From Clostridia bacterium (GTDB lineage: Bacteria > Bacillota > Clostridia > Oscillospirales > Acutalibacteraceae), in the NCBI GenBank assembly GCA_017517665.1, contig JAFWYP010000033.1, forward strand, positions 57,511-121,510: a stretch of DNA of 64,000 nucleotides, read 5' to 3'. The notes below the pieces were generated by a model. That model worked only from the letters and a program-made list of their open reading frames with translations, searched no databases and was not told where the DNA came from. Made by a program: the position numbers and the translations under genes. Positions 1 through 9,080 of the stretch are shown in pieces. Numbering within the stretch: the stretch's first letter is position 1; each line of letters begins with the position of its first letter.

Positions 1-444
1 AAGATTGGATATTCTGATCAGATGAGTATCGGCAACAACGGCAGGCTGACCGTAAACATCTCCCATGATGAGATTTGCGGTTTTTCTGCCGACACCCGGC
101 AGGGAAGTCAGCTTTTCGAGTGTGTCGGGCACTTTGCCGTCATATTCTGCAATCATTTTTTGGCACATCCCGACGATATCCTTTGCCTTTGCTCTGAAAA
201 ATCCGCAGGAATGAATGAGGTTTTCAATATCCGATATATCCGCATTGGCAAAATCCTCAACGGTTTTGTATTTTTCAAAAAGTGCGGGTGTAACGAGATT
301 AACTCTCGCATCTGTGCATTGAGCCGAAAGTCGGGTTGCGATTATAAGCTGTAAGGGATTTTCAGCATTGAGTGAGCAAATTGAATCAGGGTAGTTTTCC
401 TTGAGCGCATTTACCGCGAGCAAGGCTTTTTCTTTTTTATCCAT
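1..444 (-). CDS. nth: Endonuclease III, partial (3' end outside window)
   Basis: DNA glycosylase/AP lyase of base-excision repair that removes oxidised pyrimidines. 148 codons are visible, reading leftwards and running off the window edge without a stop; E. coli Nth is 211 aa. The start ATG at 442-444 is preceded by a GGAGGCG ribosome site. Visible landmarks are the helix-hairpin-helix LPGVGRKTAN with the catalytic Lys, and VVADTHLIRISNL carrying the catalytic Asp (the DTH motif of the family). The C-terminal 4Fe-4S cysteines would lie beyond the window. Divergent from the lipoprotein gene on its right. Confidence 0.93.
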   Translation of the reverse strand, partial: MDKKEKALLAVNALKENYPDSICSLNAENPLQLIIATRLSAQCTDARVNLVTPALFEKYKTVEDFANADISDIENLIHSCGFFRAKAKDIVGMCQKMIAEYDGKVPDTLEKLTSLPGVGRKTANLIMGDVYGQPAVVADTHLIRISNL

Positions 445-550
445 AAGCGCCTCCGAATATTGTATAGCCTAATTATATAACATAGCTGATGATTTTTGAA
501 GAATAAATTTTAAATTAGTATGAATTTTTATTATTACCATATAAAAACAG

Positions 551-579
551 TTGATTTTGAAATAAAATAATGTTAAAAT
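551..579 (+). promoter_or_regulatory. Sigma-A type promoter for the 611 lipoprotein
   Basis: TTGATT at 551-556 and TAAAAT at 574-579 with a 17-bp spacer, 32 bp before the ATG at 611. A GGGAGG ribosome site lies at 597-602. Confidence 0.6.
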
Positions 580-610
580 TACAGTAACTATAAAATGGGA
601 GGATATCCTA

Positions 611-2653
611 ATGAAGAATAAATTCACCTCAAGACTTTGTGTGTTTATGTGCTTTATTCTCATTCTCTCAACATTTGCAGCCTGCAGTGTTAAGCAGAAG
701 GTCACAGACACAACAACAGTCCCCACCATACCCAACAACGAATGGGCTCCCGGAATTGATACATATGTTCCCGTTGCCATCACGGATGTTGAGCTTGTTC
801 AGCTCGTTTCCGAGGCTCTCGGCGATGAAGCAAGCGGCTTCAACGGCGATCTGAGCACCCTCACTCCCGAACAGCTCGAAAAGGTTGAAAACCTTGCTGC
901 TGATAAGGGTCTTGTTGTTGAGAAAGATGAAAACAATAATACTGTTATCAAGAAGGAAGATGTTCCTGCAACAAACATTACTCCCGAACAGTATACTCAG
1001 ATTATGAATCAGGTTTCTGTTAAGGACCCCAACAACATCAGTCCCAGCGAATATGTTGAAATTTCAAAGGTTGCTGCAACAAACAATATGGTTGTTGTTA
1101 CAAAACCCGGTTCAAGCCAGGTTGCTATCGTTAAGCCTGTGAGCACAACCAGACCTGCGCCGACTAATATAAACCCCAATCCCGTTAACCCCATTAATCC
1201 CACCCCCGGAACAGAGAAGAAAACCAATCCCATTGTTCTCAATACAACAAAGAAAACAACATCAATCTATGTTCCCCAGACTCCGGCTTATGTTGCTTCA
1301 ATGGGAACAACAAGAGCAGCTGTAGCAGGTCTTGAAGGCGACTGGACAGCTACCGCAGGAACTTCCTCAGGCTGCACATACTGGGATACAGAAGTTACGG
1401 CAGATGGCGGCACAGTAGCAGTCGGATTTACATATGAGTATATCGACGGTTCAATCAAGAACTATACATCGGCTATTATTTCAAAATATTCCGAAAAAGG
1501 CAAGCTTCAGTGGACGAAGATTATCGGTGGTACAGCCACAACAACTGATAAGGATAATCCGCAGCCCAGAGAAGCAAAAACAACATTTGAAAATGTTACT
1601 GTTCTCAGCGACGGAAGCATCATTGCCGTTGGTGAAACAAGAGCTGAAGACCTTGCACCCGCAAACGAATACAAGTGCCTTCAGACCGTTGAAGGTCTTG
1701 TTGTTAAATTCAACAGCAAGGGTGACATTGTATGGACAAAGCTTTACGGCGGAAGCAGAGGCGATATCCTTCATTCCGTACATTCAACTCCTGACGGCGG
1801 TTTTGTAATAGGCGGCAAATCAGAATCCTCCGATGCAGACCTTAAGGATCTTGGTACAAAGACAATAAAGGCATTTATTTTCAAGTGCGATGCAAACGGA
1901 AATATTCAGTGGCGTCAGGCTTTGTCAGGTTCAAAGCATAATACAGTTGAGGACCTTGAAGTAAATCCCTCAGGCGAAGTTTTTGCGAATATCGCTACCT
2001 ACAGCGGTGACGGTGAATTTGCATCAATCCCCGGAACGGCAAACACAAAGAGAACAACTGTTGTTGCCAAGTTCTCACCTACAGGCAATGTGCTCTGGAA
2101 GAATGCTTACTATGATTCAGGCGTAACCAACCTTTATGCAATGGAAATTGCACATGACGGCGGCGTTGTTATCGCAGGCAACTATTCTCTTTCTGCAAAC
2201 GGAAACCGCGAAGGCACAACATTTGAAGGCATGAACAACGGCGGCACTCCCGGAACAATGGACGGTGCAATCATAAAGATTAACTCCAACGGTACAACAG
2301 GCTGGATTACTCCTATAGTAGGATTTGAACATGACTTCGTAACAGGCATTGTTGCAATTCCCGGCGGATATGCGGTTTCAGGCTATACAAAGTCTACAAA
2401 CAGAGATTTCAATGTTACAAACGTAGGCGATTTTGACGGCTTCGTTTATACTCTTTCTACTATGGGCAAGCTTAAATCCATTTACGGTTTTGGCGGTTCA
2501 ATGACTGATAACCCCAGAGGAATCTGCTCTGACGGCAAAGTGCTTTATGTCTGCGGCTCAACAAACTCTTCTGACGGAGTATATTCAAACGGTTCCGTAA
2601 AGAGCAACGGAGAGATTCCTGTATGCTTTATATCGCGCTATAAGGTTGGATAA
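611..2653 (+). CDS. Exported lipoprotein with beta-propeller-like repeats
   Basis: 680-residue predicted lipoprotein of unknown function. The N-terminus is a signal peptide ending in a lipobox (STFAAC, Cys about residue 25). Residues about 30-230 form a Thr/Pro/Asn-rich region with Pro-Asn repeats near 185-205, typical of a wall-spanning linker. The C-terminal 450 residues carry recurring blades with motifs such as DGSIIAVGE, DGGFVIGGKSESSD and GGYAVSGYTKSTN alternating with W-x-K segments, as in seven-bladed propeller repeats. Paralogous to the gene at 48223. Strong SD (GGGAGG) before the ATG. A binding or structural surface role is inference; no catalytic motif was seen. Confidence 0.85.
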   Translation: MKNKFTSRLCVFMCFILILSTFAACSVKQKVTDTTTVPTIPNNEWAPGIDTYVPVAITDVELVQLVSEALGDEASGFNGDLSTLTPEQLEKVENLAADKGLVVEKDENNNTVIKKEDVPATNITPEQYTQIMNQVSVKDPNNISPSEYVEISKVAATNNMVVVTKPGSSQVAIVKPVSTTRPAPTNINPNPVNPINPTPGTEKKTNPIVLNTTKKTTSIYVPQTPAYVASMGTTRAAVAGLEGDWTATAGTSSGCTYWDTEVTADGGTVAVGFTYEYIDGSIKNYTSAIISKYSEKGKLQWTKIIGGTATTTDKDNPQPREAKTTFENVTVLSDGSIIAVGETRAEDLAPANEYKCLQTVEGLVVKFNSKGDIVWTKLYGGSRGDILHSVHSTPDGGFVIGGKSESSDADLKDLGTKTIKAFIFKCDANGNIQWRQALSGSKHNTVEDLEVNPSGEVFANIATYSGDGEFASIPGTANTKRTTVVAKFSPTGNVLWKNAYYDSGVTNLYAMEIAHDGGVVIAGNYSLSANGNREGTTFEGMNNGGTPGTMDGAIIKINSNGTTGWITPIVGFEHDFVTGIVAIPGGYAVSGYTKSTNRDFNVTNVGDFDGFVYTLSTMGKLKSIYGFGGSMTDNPRGICSDGKVLYVCGSTNSSDGVYSNGSVKSNGEIPVCFISRYKVG

Positions 2654-2667
2654 TTAAATAATTGATT

Positions 2668-2705
2668 AAAGCTTGCATGGATGGGTAATCCGTGCAAGCT
2701 TTTTT
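2668..2705 (+). terminator. Rho-independent terminator of the 611 gene
   Basis: Stem AAAGCTTGCATGGAT pairing with ATCCGTGCAAGCTTT across a short loop, followed by a T run at 2701-2705. Confidence 0.85.
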
Positions 2706-2732
2706 GTTTGAGGTGTTATTTAAAAAAGAAAA

Positions 2733-2760
2733 AATCCGTCCTGCCGAAACAGAACGGATT
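2733..2760 (-). terminator. Terminator of the rplJ-rplL transcript
   Basis: Read leftwards: AATCCGT with an inner CTG/CAG pair and an ACGGATT return arm, followed by a TTTTTTCTTTTTT tract. It ends the ribosomal transcript directly after rplL, so rpoBC are not co-transcribed here. Confidence 0.75.
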
Positions 2761-2779
2761 GATTTTGGTGAAAATTAAC

Positions 2780-3154
2780 TTATTTAATTTCAACCTTTGC
2801 GCCAACTTCTTCAAGCTTAGCCTTAGCAGCTTCAGCGTCTTCCTTGGAAACGCCTTCCTTGAGAGCCTTGGGAGCGCTGTCAACAGCAGCCTTAGCTTCT
2901 GCAAGGCCGAGACCTGTGAGCTCACGAACAACCTTGATAACCTTAATCTTTTCTGCGCCAACTTCAGCGAGGATAACGTCAAATTCTGTCTTTTCTTCTG
3001 CTGCTGCAGCTGCTTCTGCGGGAGCTGCTACTGCAACTGCTGCTGCTGCTGATACGCCGAATTCTTCTTCTACTGCATGTACGAGCTCTGAGAGTTCAAG
3101 TACTGTAAGTTCTTTGATTGTTTCAATCATTGCTGCAATCTTTTCTGATGCCAT
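2780..3154 (-). CDS. rplL: Ribosomal protein bL12 (L7/L12)
   Basis: 124-aa stalk protein that dimerises on L10 and recruits translational GTPases. The N-terminal dimerisation domain ([24 protein letters not shown]) is followed by an Ala/Glu-rich hinge (about 40-55) and the C-terminal domain [21 protein letters not shown] with the factor-binding helix. The ATG at 3152-3154 is chosen because GGAGG lies 8 nt upstream; a longer reading from TTG would run through the ribosome site. Second gene after rplJ, 43 nt apart, under control of the L10 leader. Confidence 0.97.
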   Translation of the reverse strand: MASEKIAAMIETIKELTVLELSELVHAVEEEFGVSAAAAVAVAAPAEAAAAAEEKTEFDVILAEVGAEKIKVIKVVRELTGLGLAEAKAAVDSAPKALKEGVSKEDAEAAKAKLEEVGAKVEIK

Positions 3155-3197
3155 TTTATTTTCCTCCAATTTGTTAAATGATTTTTAGTTTAAAAAA

Positions 3198-3731
3198 TTA
3201 TGCTTCTGCGGGTGCTTCTTCAGCTGCTGCAGGAGCTTCGCCGCTCTTGTCAACGATAGCCTGGATAGCACGGGCGAATGATGCGATGGGTGCGTTGAAT
3301 GCGTTGCAAACTGTTGCAAGAAGGATATCTCTTGTGGGAAGTTTTGCAAGCGAGTCGATAGTTGCTGTGTCAACAACCTTACCGTCAAGATAACCGCTCT
3401 TTACGGAGAAGTTCTTGTGTGTATCAGCAAACTTTGAAAGGATTCTTGCTGCTGCTGTGTGGTCATCGGGGCTGATAGCAATAGCTGTTGTGCCTTCGAG
3501 AACTTCACAGATATCGTCGAGACCAACGTTCTTTGCAGCGAGACCGAGAAGTGTGTTCTTAACTACTGTGTACTTGATGCCTGCTTCACGAAGTTCCTTA
3601 CGAAGCTTTGTGTCGTCAGCAACGTTGATACCCTTATAGTCAACGATAACACCTGCTACAGAATTCTGAATCTGCTCTGTGAGGTCAGCAACGATTTGCT
3701 TTTTCTGTTCCAAAACCTTTGCGCTGGGCAT
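3198..3731 (-). CDS. rplJ: Ribosomal protein uL10
   Basis: 177-aa L10, base of the ribosomal stalk; binds 23S rRNA and L12 dimers. The start MPSAKVLEQKKQIVADL is preceded by GGAGGTG, and the 180-residue alternative begins inside that site. Features seen: N-terminal RNA-binding domain with GVIVDYKGINVADDTKLRKELR and YTVVKNTLLGLA, and an Ala/Glu-rich C-terminal helix that binds L12. Heads an rplJ-rplL unit with its own promoter at 3904-3932 and a structured leader; L10(L12)4 binding to that leader is the known autoregulation in this family. Confidence 0.97.
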   Translation of the reverse strand: MPSAKVLEQKKQIVADLTEQIQNSVAGVIVDYKGINVADDTKLRKELREAGIKYTVVKNTLLGLAAKNVGLDDICEVLEGTTAIAISPDDHTAAARILSKFADTHKNFSVKSGYLDGKVVDTATIDSLAKLPTRDILLATVCNAFNAPIASFARAIQAIVDKSGEAPAAAEEAPAEA

Positions 3732-3767
3732 GTATTTCACCTCCGTGGGTTTATTACAAAATTTAAA

Positions 3768-3890
3768 GCCCTTTCCGCTTCTGCAGAAAGGGCATGAACA
3801 TACATAATTCAGCTATTAGCTTTTGTATGCATCCTCTCTCGGCAGGCGGTTAAATAACCTTTATGCGAAAAGCACCTGCTGTCTTAAAAA
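3768..3890 (-). ncRNA. L10 leader (rplJL 5'-UTR autoregulatory RNA)
   Basis: The transcript between the promoter and rplJ contains the features of the ribosomal protein L10 leader family: GACAGCAGGTGC (read leftwards from about 3884) pairing with CCGCCTGCCGAG, then GAGAGGATG and a long AT-rich arm. A strong hairpin, GCCCTTTC/GAAAGGGC (3768-3793), follows and is succeeded by TTTAAATTTTG, resembling an attenuator just before the rplJ ribosome site. Assignment rests on motif recognition. Confidence 0.8.
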
Positions 3891-3903
3891 GAACAGCTTA
3901 AAT

Positions 3904-3932
3904 ATAATAGCACAATAAATTGCGCTTGTCAA
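3904..3932 (-). promoter_or_regulatory. Promoter of rplJ-rplL
   Basis: Leftward TTGACA (3927-3932), 17-bp spacer, TATTAT (3904-3909). Lies immediately beyond the rplA stop codon, so rplJL has its own transcription start. Confidence 0.85.
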
Positions 3933-3940
3933 GCATTTTT

Positions 3941-4651
3941 TTATGCTTCTACTACTGCAGTACCAACCTTGTTGGGGTTAACCTTGATGCCGGGGCCCAT
4001 TGTGGTTGCGAGTACGCAGGAACGGATGTACTGACCCTTTGCAGCAGCGGGCTTAGCCTTGATGATAGCGTCGAGGAGAGTGTTGAAGTTCTCAGCGAGC
4101 TTTTCAGGACCAAAGGAAACCTTGCCGATGGGGCAGTGGATGATGTTTGTTTTGTCAAGACGGTATTCAATCTTACCTGCCTTAGCTTCTTCAACAGCCT
4201 TTGCAACGTCAGGTGTAACTGTACCTGACTTGGGGCTGGGCATAAGACCGCGGGGACCGAGAACCTTACCGAGACGACCAACGAGACCCATCATGTTGGG
4301 TGCTGCGATACATACGTCGAAATCCATGAAGCCTTCGCCCTGGATTCTTGCAACAAGGTCTTCAGCGCCAACTACTTCTGCGCCTGCAGCAGCTGCTGCG
4401 TCAGCATCTGCGCCCTTAGCAAAAACTGCTACTCTTACTGTACGGCCTGTTCCGTTGGGGAGAACTACAGCGCCGCGGACCTGCTGGTCAGCATGACGTG
4501 AGTCAACACCAAGACGAACGTGTACTTCAACTGTTTCATCGAACTTTGCACTTGCAGTCTTAACAGCGAGCTCAAGTGCAGCGTCGGTATCATAGAGTGT
4601 TGCTCTTTCAACGAGCTTTGCACTCTCATTATATTTTTTTCCGTGTTTCAT
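3941..4651 (-). CDS. rplA: Ribosomal protein uL1
   Basis: 236-aa L1, the L1-stalk protein that contacts 23S rRNA and the E-site tRNA; in other bacteria it also represses the rplK-rplA mRNA. Seen: [14 protein letters not shown] start, [18 protein letters not shown], and the signature [25 protein letters not shown]. Full family length. GGGAGG precedes the ATG. Last gene of the rpmG-secE-nusG-rplK-rplA transcript. Confidence 0.97.
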   Translation of the reverse strand: MKHGKKYNESAKLVERATLYDTDAALELAVKTASAKFDETVEVHVRLGVDSRHADQQVRGAVVLPNGTGRTVRVAVFAKGADADAAAAAGAEVVGAEDLVARIQGEGFMDFDVCIAAPNMMGLVGRLGKVLGPRGLMPSPKSGTVTPDVAKAVEEAKAGKIEYRLDKTNIIHCPIGKVSFGPEKLAENFNTLLDAIIKAKPAAAKGQYIRSCVLATTMGPGIKVNPNKVGTAVVEA

Positions 4652-4709
4652 GTTAATTAATTCCTCCCAAAGATGTGGTTAATCGGATTTTTCCTCCCAC
4701 AGTTTGCAA

Positions 4710-5135
4710 TCAGTCAGTTACTGTAACGCCCATTGAACGAGCTGTGCCTGCGATCATGCTCATAGCTGTTTCAACGGAAGCAGCGTTGAGGTCGGGCATC
4801 TTCTGCTCAGCAATCTTGCGAACCTGTTCCTGAGAAATTGTTGCAACCTTGGTCTTGTTGGGAACGCCCGAACCGCTTTCAATACCGCAAGCCTTCTTGA
4901 TAAGTACTGCTGCGGGCGGGGTCTTTGTGATGAAGCTGAATGTACGGTCAGCGTAAACAGTGATAACAACAGGGATGATAAGACCCATGTCGTTCTTTGT
5001 GCGCTCATTGAATTCCTTTGTGAAAGCCATAATGTTAACGCCGTGCTGACCGAGAGCAGGACCTACAGGGGGAGCGGGTGTTGCCTTACCTGCGGGAATC
5101 TGCAACTTAATTAAGCCAACTACTTTCTGTGCCAT
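4710..5135 (-). CDS. rplK: Ribosomal protein uL11
   Basis: 141-aa L11 of the GTPase-associated centre. Start [20 protein letters not shown] chosen because GGAGG lies just upstream and the length matches E. coli L11 (142 aa). Contains [17 protein letters not shown] and the C-terminal 23S-rRNA-binding domain ending SMGVTVTD. Located between nusG and rplA as in most bacteria. Confidence 0.97.
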   Translation of the reverse strand: MAQKVVGLIKLQIPAGKATPAPPVGPALGQHGVNIMAFTKEFNERTKNDMGLIIPVVITVYADRTFSFITKTPPAAVLIKKACGIESGSGVPNKTKVATISQEQVRKIAEQKMPDLNAASVETAMSMIAGTARSMGVTVTD

Positions 5136-5265
5136 AATTAAAACCTCCATAAATTGTGGTAAATTGCGGAGTTCTTCAAACTCCTCCCACGAAGCCCGCG
5201 TCAAATTGACGGGACTGCGCAAAAAGCGCTAAATTTGAAAGGGATTAACCCTCAAATTACCGTGA

Positions 5266-5814
5266 TTATTCGGCAAGCTCAACCTGGTCAAGCTCAAGCT
5301 CAACAGTTGTCTGTTTGCCAAAGAGTGCGGAAACCGTAACTTTAACAACATTGTTGTCAACGTCGATTTCTTCAACAATACCGCTGAAGCCGTCGAAAAT
5401 TTCATCAATGATGTTGACGGTATCGCCAACGCTGTAAGAAACTTCAACGCTTCTCTTCTCGACTCCGAGCCTGATAACTTCTTCATCGGTAAGAGGTATT
5501 GCCTTGTTTTCAGGACCAACGAACCCTGTAACGCCTCTGGTGTTACGGATAAGGAGCCATGTTTCGTCGCTCATCTTGGGACGGTTGTCCTTATCGGGTG
5601 AAACTGCAACCTTAACGAGAACATATCCGGGGAAAAGCTTGCGCTCAACCTCTTTCTTTTTCTCAACATCGGTTACGATTTCAGTCGGGATTTTGACCTC
5701 TAAAATCTGGTCCTGCATTCTGCGGTTTTCAACCATTTTTTCAATATTGGTTGCAACCTTGTTTTCATAACCCGAATAGGTATGAACTACATACCATCTT
5801 GTGTCGATAGACAT
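5266..5814 (-). CDS. nusG: Transcription elongation/termination factor NusG
   Basis: 182-aa NusG. The N-terminal NGN domain (WYVVHTYSGYENKVA through FPGYVLVKV) binds RNA polymerase; NTRGVTGFVG precedes the linker, and the C-terminal KOW domain (VGDTVNIIDEIFDGFSGIV) binds S10 or Rho in characterised homologues. Lies 16 nt after secE and upstream of rplK, the classic order. Confidence 0.97.
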   Translation of the reverse strand: MSIDTRWYVVHTYSGYENKVATNIEKMVENRRMQDQILEVKIPTEIVTDVEKKKEVERKLFPGYVLVKVAVSPDKDNRPKMSDETWLLIRNTRGVTGFVGPENKAIPLTDEEVIRLGVEKRSVEVSYSVGDTVNIIDEIFDGFSGIVEEIDVDNNVVKVTVSALFGKQTTVELELDQVELAE

Positions 5815-5830
5815 TCGGAAACCTCCTGTC

Positions 5831-6241
5831 TCAGCGAATGAAATTAATCATTCCTGCAACGTGAGTGTGATCACCGTGGTCAGCAACAGCATTTGCAACT
5901 GTTGTAGCAACTTCGGCAACGTTTGTTGTGTCAGCCTTGCCTACTGATTCAGCAGCTCTTTCGAGAAGTGAAAGAACGAGAGCAAGAAGCTGGTCAACAG
6001 CAAAAATTGCAAGTGCGCAGATAAGAACTACTACGAGAACAACTGCGGTTGACTTCAAGACGGTTTTTGCATCGGGCCAAACAATCTTCTTTGTTTCGCC
6101 TTTGATGTCTTTACAGAACTTTTTGATTGCCTTGCCGGCTCTTACGAAAATATTTCCGTTGGGGTTAGCAGGCTTTTTTTCCTTCTGCTTTTCAGCGGCG
6201 GCAACCTTTTCTGCTGCTTGGGAAACTTCCTTTTTAGCCAT
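5831..6241 (-). CDS. secE: Preprotein translocase subunit SecE, with C-terminal extension
   Basis: 136-aa SecE, essential clamp of the SecYEG translocon. A charged Ala/Lys-rich N-terminus (1-35) leads to the amphipathic helix and signature GETKKIVWP (about 46-54), then one membrane segment (about 63-92). Bacillus-type SecE usually ends shortly after this helix. Here about 45 further residues follow (LLERAAESVGKADTTNVAEV...), finishing with a His/Asp cluster DHGDHTHVAG. The function of the extension is unknown. Sits between rpmG and nusG. Confidence 0.93.
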   Translation of the reverse strand: MAKKEVSQAAEKVAAAEKQKEKKPANPNGNIFVRAGKAIKKFCKDIKGETKKIVWPDAKTVLKSTAVVLVVVLICALAIFAVDQLLALVLSLLERAAESVGKADTTNVAEVATTVANAVADHGDHTHVAGMINFIR

Positions 6242-6262
6242 AGGTTAAATCCTCCCGCTTAA

Positions 6263-6427
6263 TTATTTGGTTTCTTTGTGGAGAGTATGCTTCCTGCAAA
6301 AACGGCAGTACTTGTTCATCTCCAGTCTGTCGGGTGTGTTCTGCTTGTTTTTCATTGTGTTGTAATTGCGCTGTTTGCATTCGGTGCAAGAAAGTGTGAT
6401 TTTTACTCTTTTACCGTTAGCAGCCAT
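6263..6427 (-). CDS. rpmG: Ribosomal protein bL33
   Basis: 54-aa L33 with two zinc-binding CxxC pairs (CTEC and CRFC), the zinc-dependent (C+) form. Start [12 protein letters not shown] is preceded by GGAGGTG. First gene of the operon behind the promoter at 6564-6592; in Clostridia rpmG commonly precedes secE. Confidence 0.95.
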   Translation of the reverse strand: MAANGKRVKITLSCTECKQRNYNTMKNKQNTPDRLEMNKYCRFCRKHTLHKETK

Positions 6428-6563
6428 GTGCGGCACCTCCATTTTGGAATATTTAGCCCTGTGTATCGGGTCTATCAGGCAACCTGAAACAGAGCCAGGC
6501 CTCCCTCTGCGTAACATTCAGTTTTCGGGCGCAAAAAAAGAACCCTCTTGCAGAGGTACGACT

Positions 6564-6592
6564 ATCATACCACAATCGTCAACTGCAGTCAA
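6564..6592 (-). promoter_or_regulatory. Promoter of rpmG-secE-nusG-rplK-rplA
   Basis: Leftward TTGACT (6587-6592), 17-bp spacer, TATGAT (6564-6569). About 135 nt of leader follow, containing CTCTGCAAGAG and GCAGAGGG-type pairing segments; no known riboswitch recognised. Confidence 0.75.
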
Positions 6593-6694
6593 GAACTTTT
6601 TTTGATTTTTTTCAATTGTATTTATCGGTTCAATATATGTTGTGCCGCAAGAAAAACATTTTGTCGGCAAAGCAATATATATTGATAAAAATTT

Positions 6695-8743
6695 TTATAA
6701 AACTCCCTTGAAATACATTCCTCTTGTGAATTCGGATGGGGGATTTGAGCCGTTTTTCATTTCGGAAATTATTTTTTTACATTCGGATCCGGTTTCGTTG
6801 GTGAAATAAATAAGACCGAAATCAATGTTTTTAATTTCATTTTTCTTATCGGCAATCCAGAGGGGACGGGAGTTGAGGATGAAGCTCGCGCCGTTTTTGC
6901 AGATAACGGGGAATTCAACGCCCATGCGGTCAACGAGAAAGCTCTGCATATTGCAGTCTGCACAGGTCAGTTTATTTTTGACAGGGCAGTTGCGTGTCAT
7001 CATCAGAGGAATTCTGCCGTAAATCATAAGACCTCTCGGAATATCGCCGCCGAAACGTGAAATATCGCTCATCTGTGCTTCGCAGGAAACAAGAGCATCC
7101 TTTGCGCCGAGTGATTCGAGCTCGCTTAATGATATACTATTATATATATTCATTCCGAATCCCGAGCAGAAGCCGAGGCCTGCTTTTTCTGCAATGCCGA
7201 CACCGTCAAGTGTGCAGGTCCACGCGAGAGAAAGACCGTTTTCTTTGAAAACGGTGAGTTTTTCAATGTATTTTTCCGAATTGCCGAATACGTCGGCGGG
7301 GATTTCTGCGGCAACCTCAACCCCTTGAGAAATAAGGGATTTTACGGTTTCAGGATTCACTTCAATCGGAACAATTATCCTTGAAATTCCGCTTAAATCC
7401 GTGGGGATTTGTTCTTCACGGAAAAATCTTGCGTGAAGCGTAAAATCCATTGGTATATGGTGTGAGAAGCTTCTGTTATATTCATTTAAAGAATAAATTT
7501 TCTTTTCGGAAAGCTTGTCGGAGAGAGCTGAAAGAGCGTCTCTGCGCAGTGCGTTGAGTGCGCCGGCGGAAACGATAAGACCTTCTTCAAAATCTGTGTT
7601 TATATTGTTTAAATAAAACTGTGTTCCGCCGCATTTTGAGAGTCTGTCGCTCAAATCCTCACGGCTGAGAGGTTTGTTGAGTGCTTTTTCGGGGATTTTT
7701 TCACCCGTTACTGTAACGGATTTGCCGAGTGCGGAAGCGGTGAGCTTTATGGGTTCGTCTGATTTGAAAACAAGAGAAAAATCAACGGAGATAAGAGGGT
7801 TTTCTTTGTCGTAAAGTCTTTGCAGACCCGAGAGCACGGGTGCGGTATTTTCAACATCTTCTTTTCTTCTTGTGCCAAACATTTCTTTGCCGAGCTTGCC
7901 TTCAAAATAGCCTTTTGTGAAATCGGAACGGGAAAAAACGGCATGGAGTGAACGGTTTATTTCATTGTCGGGAGTGTTGTTTATGCTGTTTTTGCACGCC
8001 GTAACCGCCGCCGCAACATATTCGGGGCGCTTCATTCTGCCTTCGATTTTGAAGGAACATACACCTGCATTTTCAAGCCTTGAAAGCTCATCGACGAGCG
8101 ATAAATCCTTGAGGCTGAGGTTGTTTCCGCCCTTGCCGTTTACTCCGAAGGGGAGTCTGCACGGCTGTGCGCAGAGACCGCGGTTTCCGCTTCTTCCGCC
8201 GAGCACGGCACTCATAAGACATTGACCCGAAACGCACATACAGAGCGCGCCGTGAACAAAGCATTCAAGCTCCATATCCGTCTGCGACGAGATTTTTCTG
8301 ATTTCTTTTTCCGAAAGCTCACGGGGAAGAACAGCCCTTGAAAAGCCGAGTTTTTCAAGGATTCTGATGCCCTCAATGCTTTGCACGGACATCTGGGTTG
8401 AGGCATGCAAAGGCATATCGGGAGAAACCTGCCTCACCATGGAAGCAAGTCCGATATCCTGCAAAATAAGTGCGTCTACAGATGCATTGCAGGCGCACTC
8501 GATTGCTTCGTATGCTGTTTCTTTTTCGCTGTCGCCGACGAGAGTGTTGAGGGTCAGATAAACCTTAACATTTCTTGCGTGGCAATATTCAACAGCTTTT
8601 TTTAATTCCTCATCAGAAAAATTAGCTGCGTTTCTGCGTGCATTGAGGGTCTTCCCGCCAAGATAAACCGCGTTTGCGCCGCATCTTACGGCGGCGGTGA
8701 GGGCTTCAAAAGAGCCTGCGGGTGCAAGAATTTCAGCCGCCAT
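6695..8743 (-). CDS. U32 family protein with DUF3656-type C-terminus (RlhA-like)
   Basis: 682 aa. The N-terminal U32 TIM-barrel half starts EILAPAGSFEALTAAVRCGANAVYLGG and has HASTQMSV and the Cys-rich CFVHGALCMCVSGQCLMS / NRGLCAQPCR, the Cys set expected for an Fe-S cluster. The C-terminal half resembles the DUF3656 extension found in the roughly 650-aa RlhA proteins. Characterised members hydroxylate 23S rRNA C2501 (RlhA) or tRNA uridine-34 (TrhP/TrhO pathway), although they are named peptidases. Starts 1 nt after zapA stops, so translationally coupled. The exact RNA substrate cannot be read from sequence. Confidence 0.85.
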   Translation of the reverse strand: MAAEILAPAGSFEALTAAVRCGANAVYLGGKTLNARRNAANFSDEELKKAVEYCHARNVKVYLTLNTLVGDSEKETAYEAIECACNASVDALILQDIGLASMVRQVSPDMPLHASTQMSVQSIEGIRILEKLGFSRAVLPRELSEKEIRKISSQTDMELECFVHGALCMCVSGQCLMSAVLGGRSGNRGLCAQPCRLPFGVNGKGGNNLSLKDLSLVDELSRLENAGVCSFKIEGRMKRPEYVAAAVTACKNSINNTPDNEINRSLHAVFSRSDFTKGYFEGKLGKEMFGTRRKEDVENTAPVLSGLQRLYDKENPLISVDFSLVFKSDEPIKLTASALGKSVTVTGEKIPEKALNKPLSREDLSDRLSKCGGTQFYLNNINTDFEEGLIVSAGALNALRRDALSALSDKLSEKKIYSLNEYNRSFSHHIPMDFTLHARFFREEQIPTDLSGISRIIVPIEVNPETVKSLISQGVEVAAEIPADVFGNSEKYIEKLTVFKENGLSLAWTCTLDGVGIAEKAGLGFCSGFGMNIYNSISLSELESLGAKDALVSCEAQMSDISRFGGDIPRGLMIYGRIPLMMTRNCPVKNKLTCADCNMQSFLVDRMGVEFPVICKNGASFILNSRPLWIADKKNEIKNIDFGLIYFTNETGSECKKIISEMKNGSNPPSEFTRGMYFKGVL

Positions 8744-8744
8744 T

Positions 8745-9080
8745 TTACTTTGCAGCTTTGAGAGCAGTATTTTCTTTCATGAGTCTTTCGTTTTCGCGCT
8801 TCATGATTTCAACATCTGTTCTTGCTCTTGCGGATTCCTCAAGATATTCCTGAATCTGATTTCTGAGGTTTTCTGCGGTGATTTCACACTTCTTTGAAGC
8901 GTCCGCATATTCGAGTGCGACGAGAATAGCCGCCTGAGTTACGGAAATTCTTGAATTGCCGTTGATGATTGCGGAAAGCTTTGAATCAAGCTCTTCGCCG
9001 AGCTTTGCAACATATTCAAGGTTATCATCTGTCATGATGCTGTATTCTTCGTTTGCAATCTTGATTTTTATTTTTTCCAT
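8745..9080 (-). CDS. zapA: Cell division protein ZapA
   Basis: 111-aa FtsZ-ring-associated protein. The N-terminal globular part (KIKIANEEYSIMTDDNLEYVAKLGEELD) is followed by a long coiled-coil helix (about 60-108), the ZapA layout. The ATG at 9078-9080 is preferred because GGGGTG directly upstream is the ribosome site; a GTG inside that site gives a slightly longer reading. The ZapA-U32 gene pair is common in Clostridia. Confidence 0.85.
   Translation of the reverse strand: MEKIKIKIANEEYSIMTDDNLEYVAKLGEELDSKLSAIINGNSRISVTQAAILVALEYADASKKCEITAENLRNQIQEYLEESARARTDVEIMKRENERLMKENTALKAAK

Noticed and set aside
3154-3169. Longer N-terminus for rplL (and likewise rplJ, zapA, cysK, AGCS) from TTG/GTG codons
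   Set aside because: In each case the upstream start codon lies within the ribosome-binding site of a better-placed ATG.
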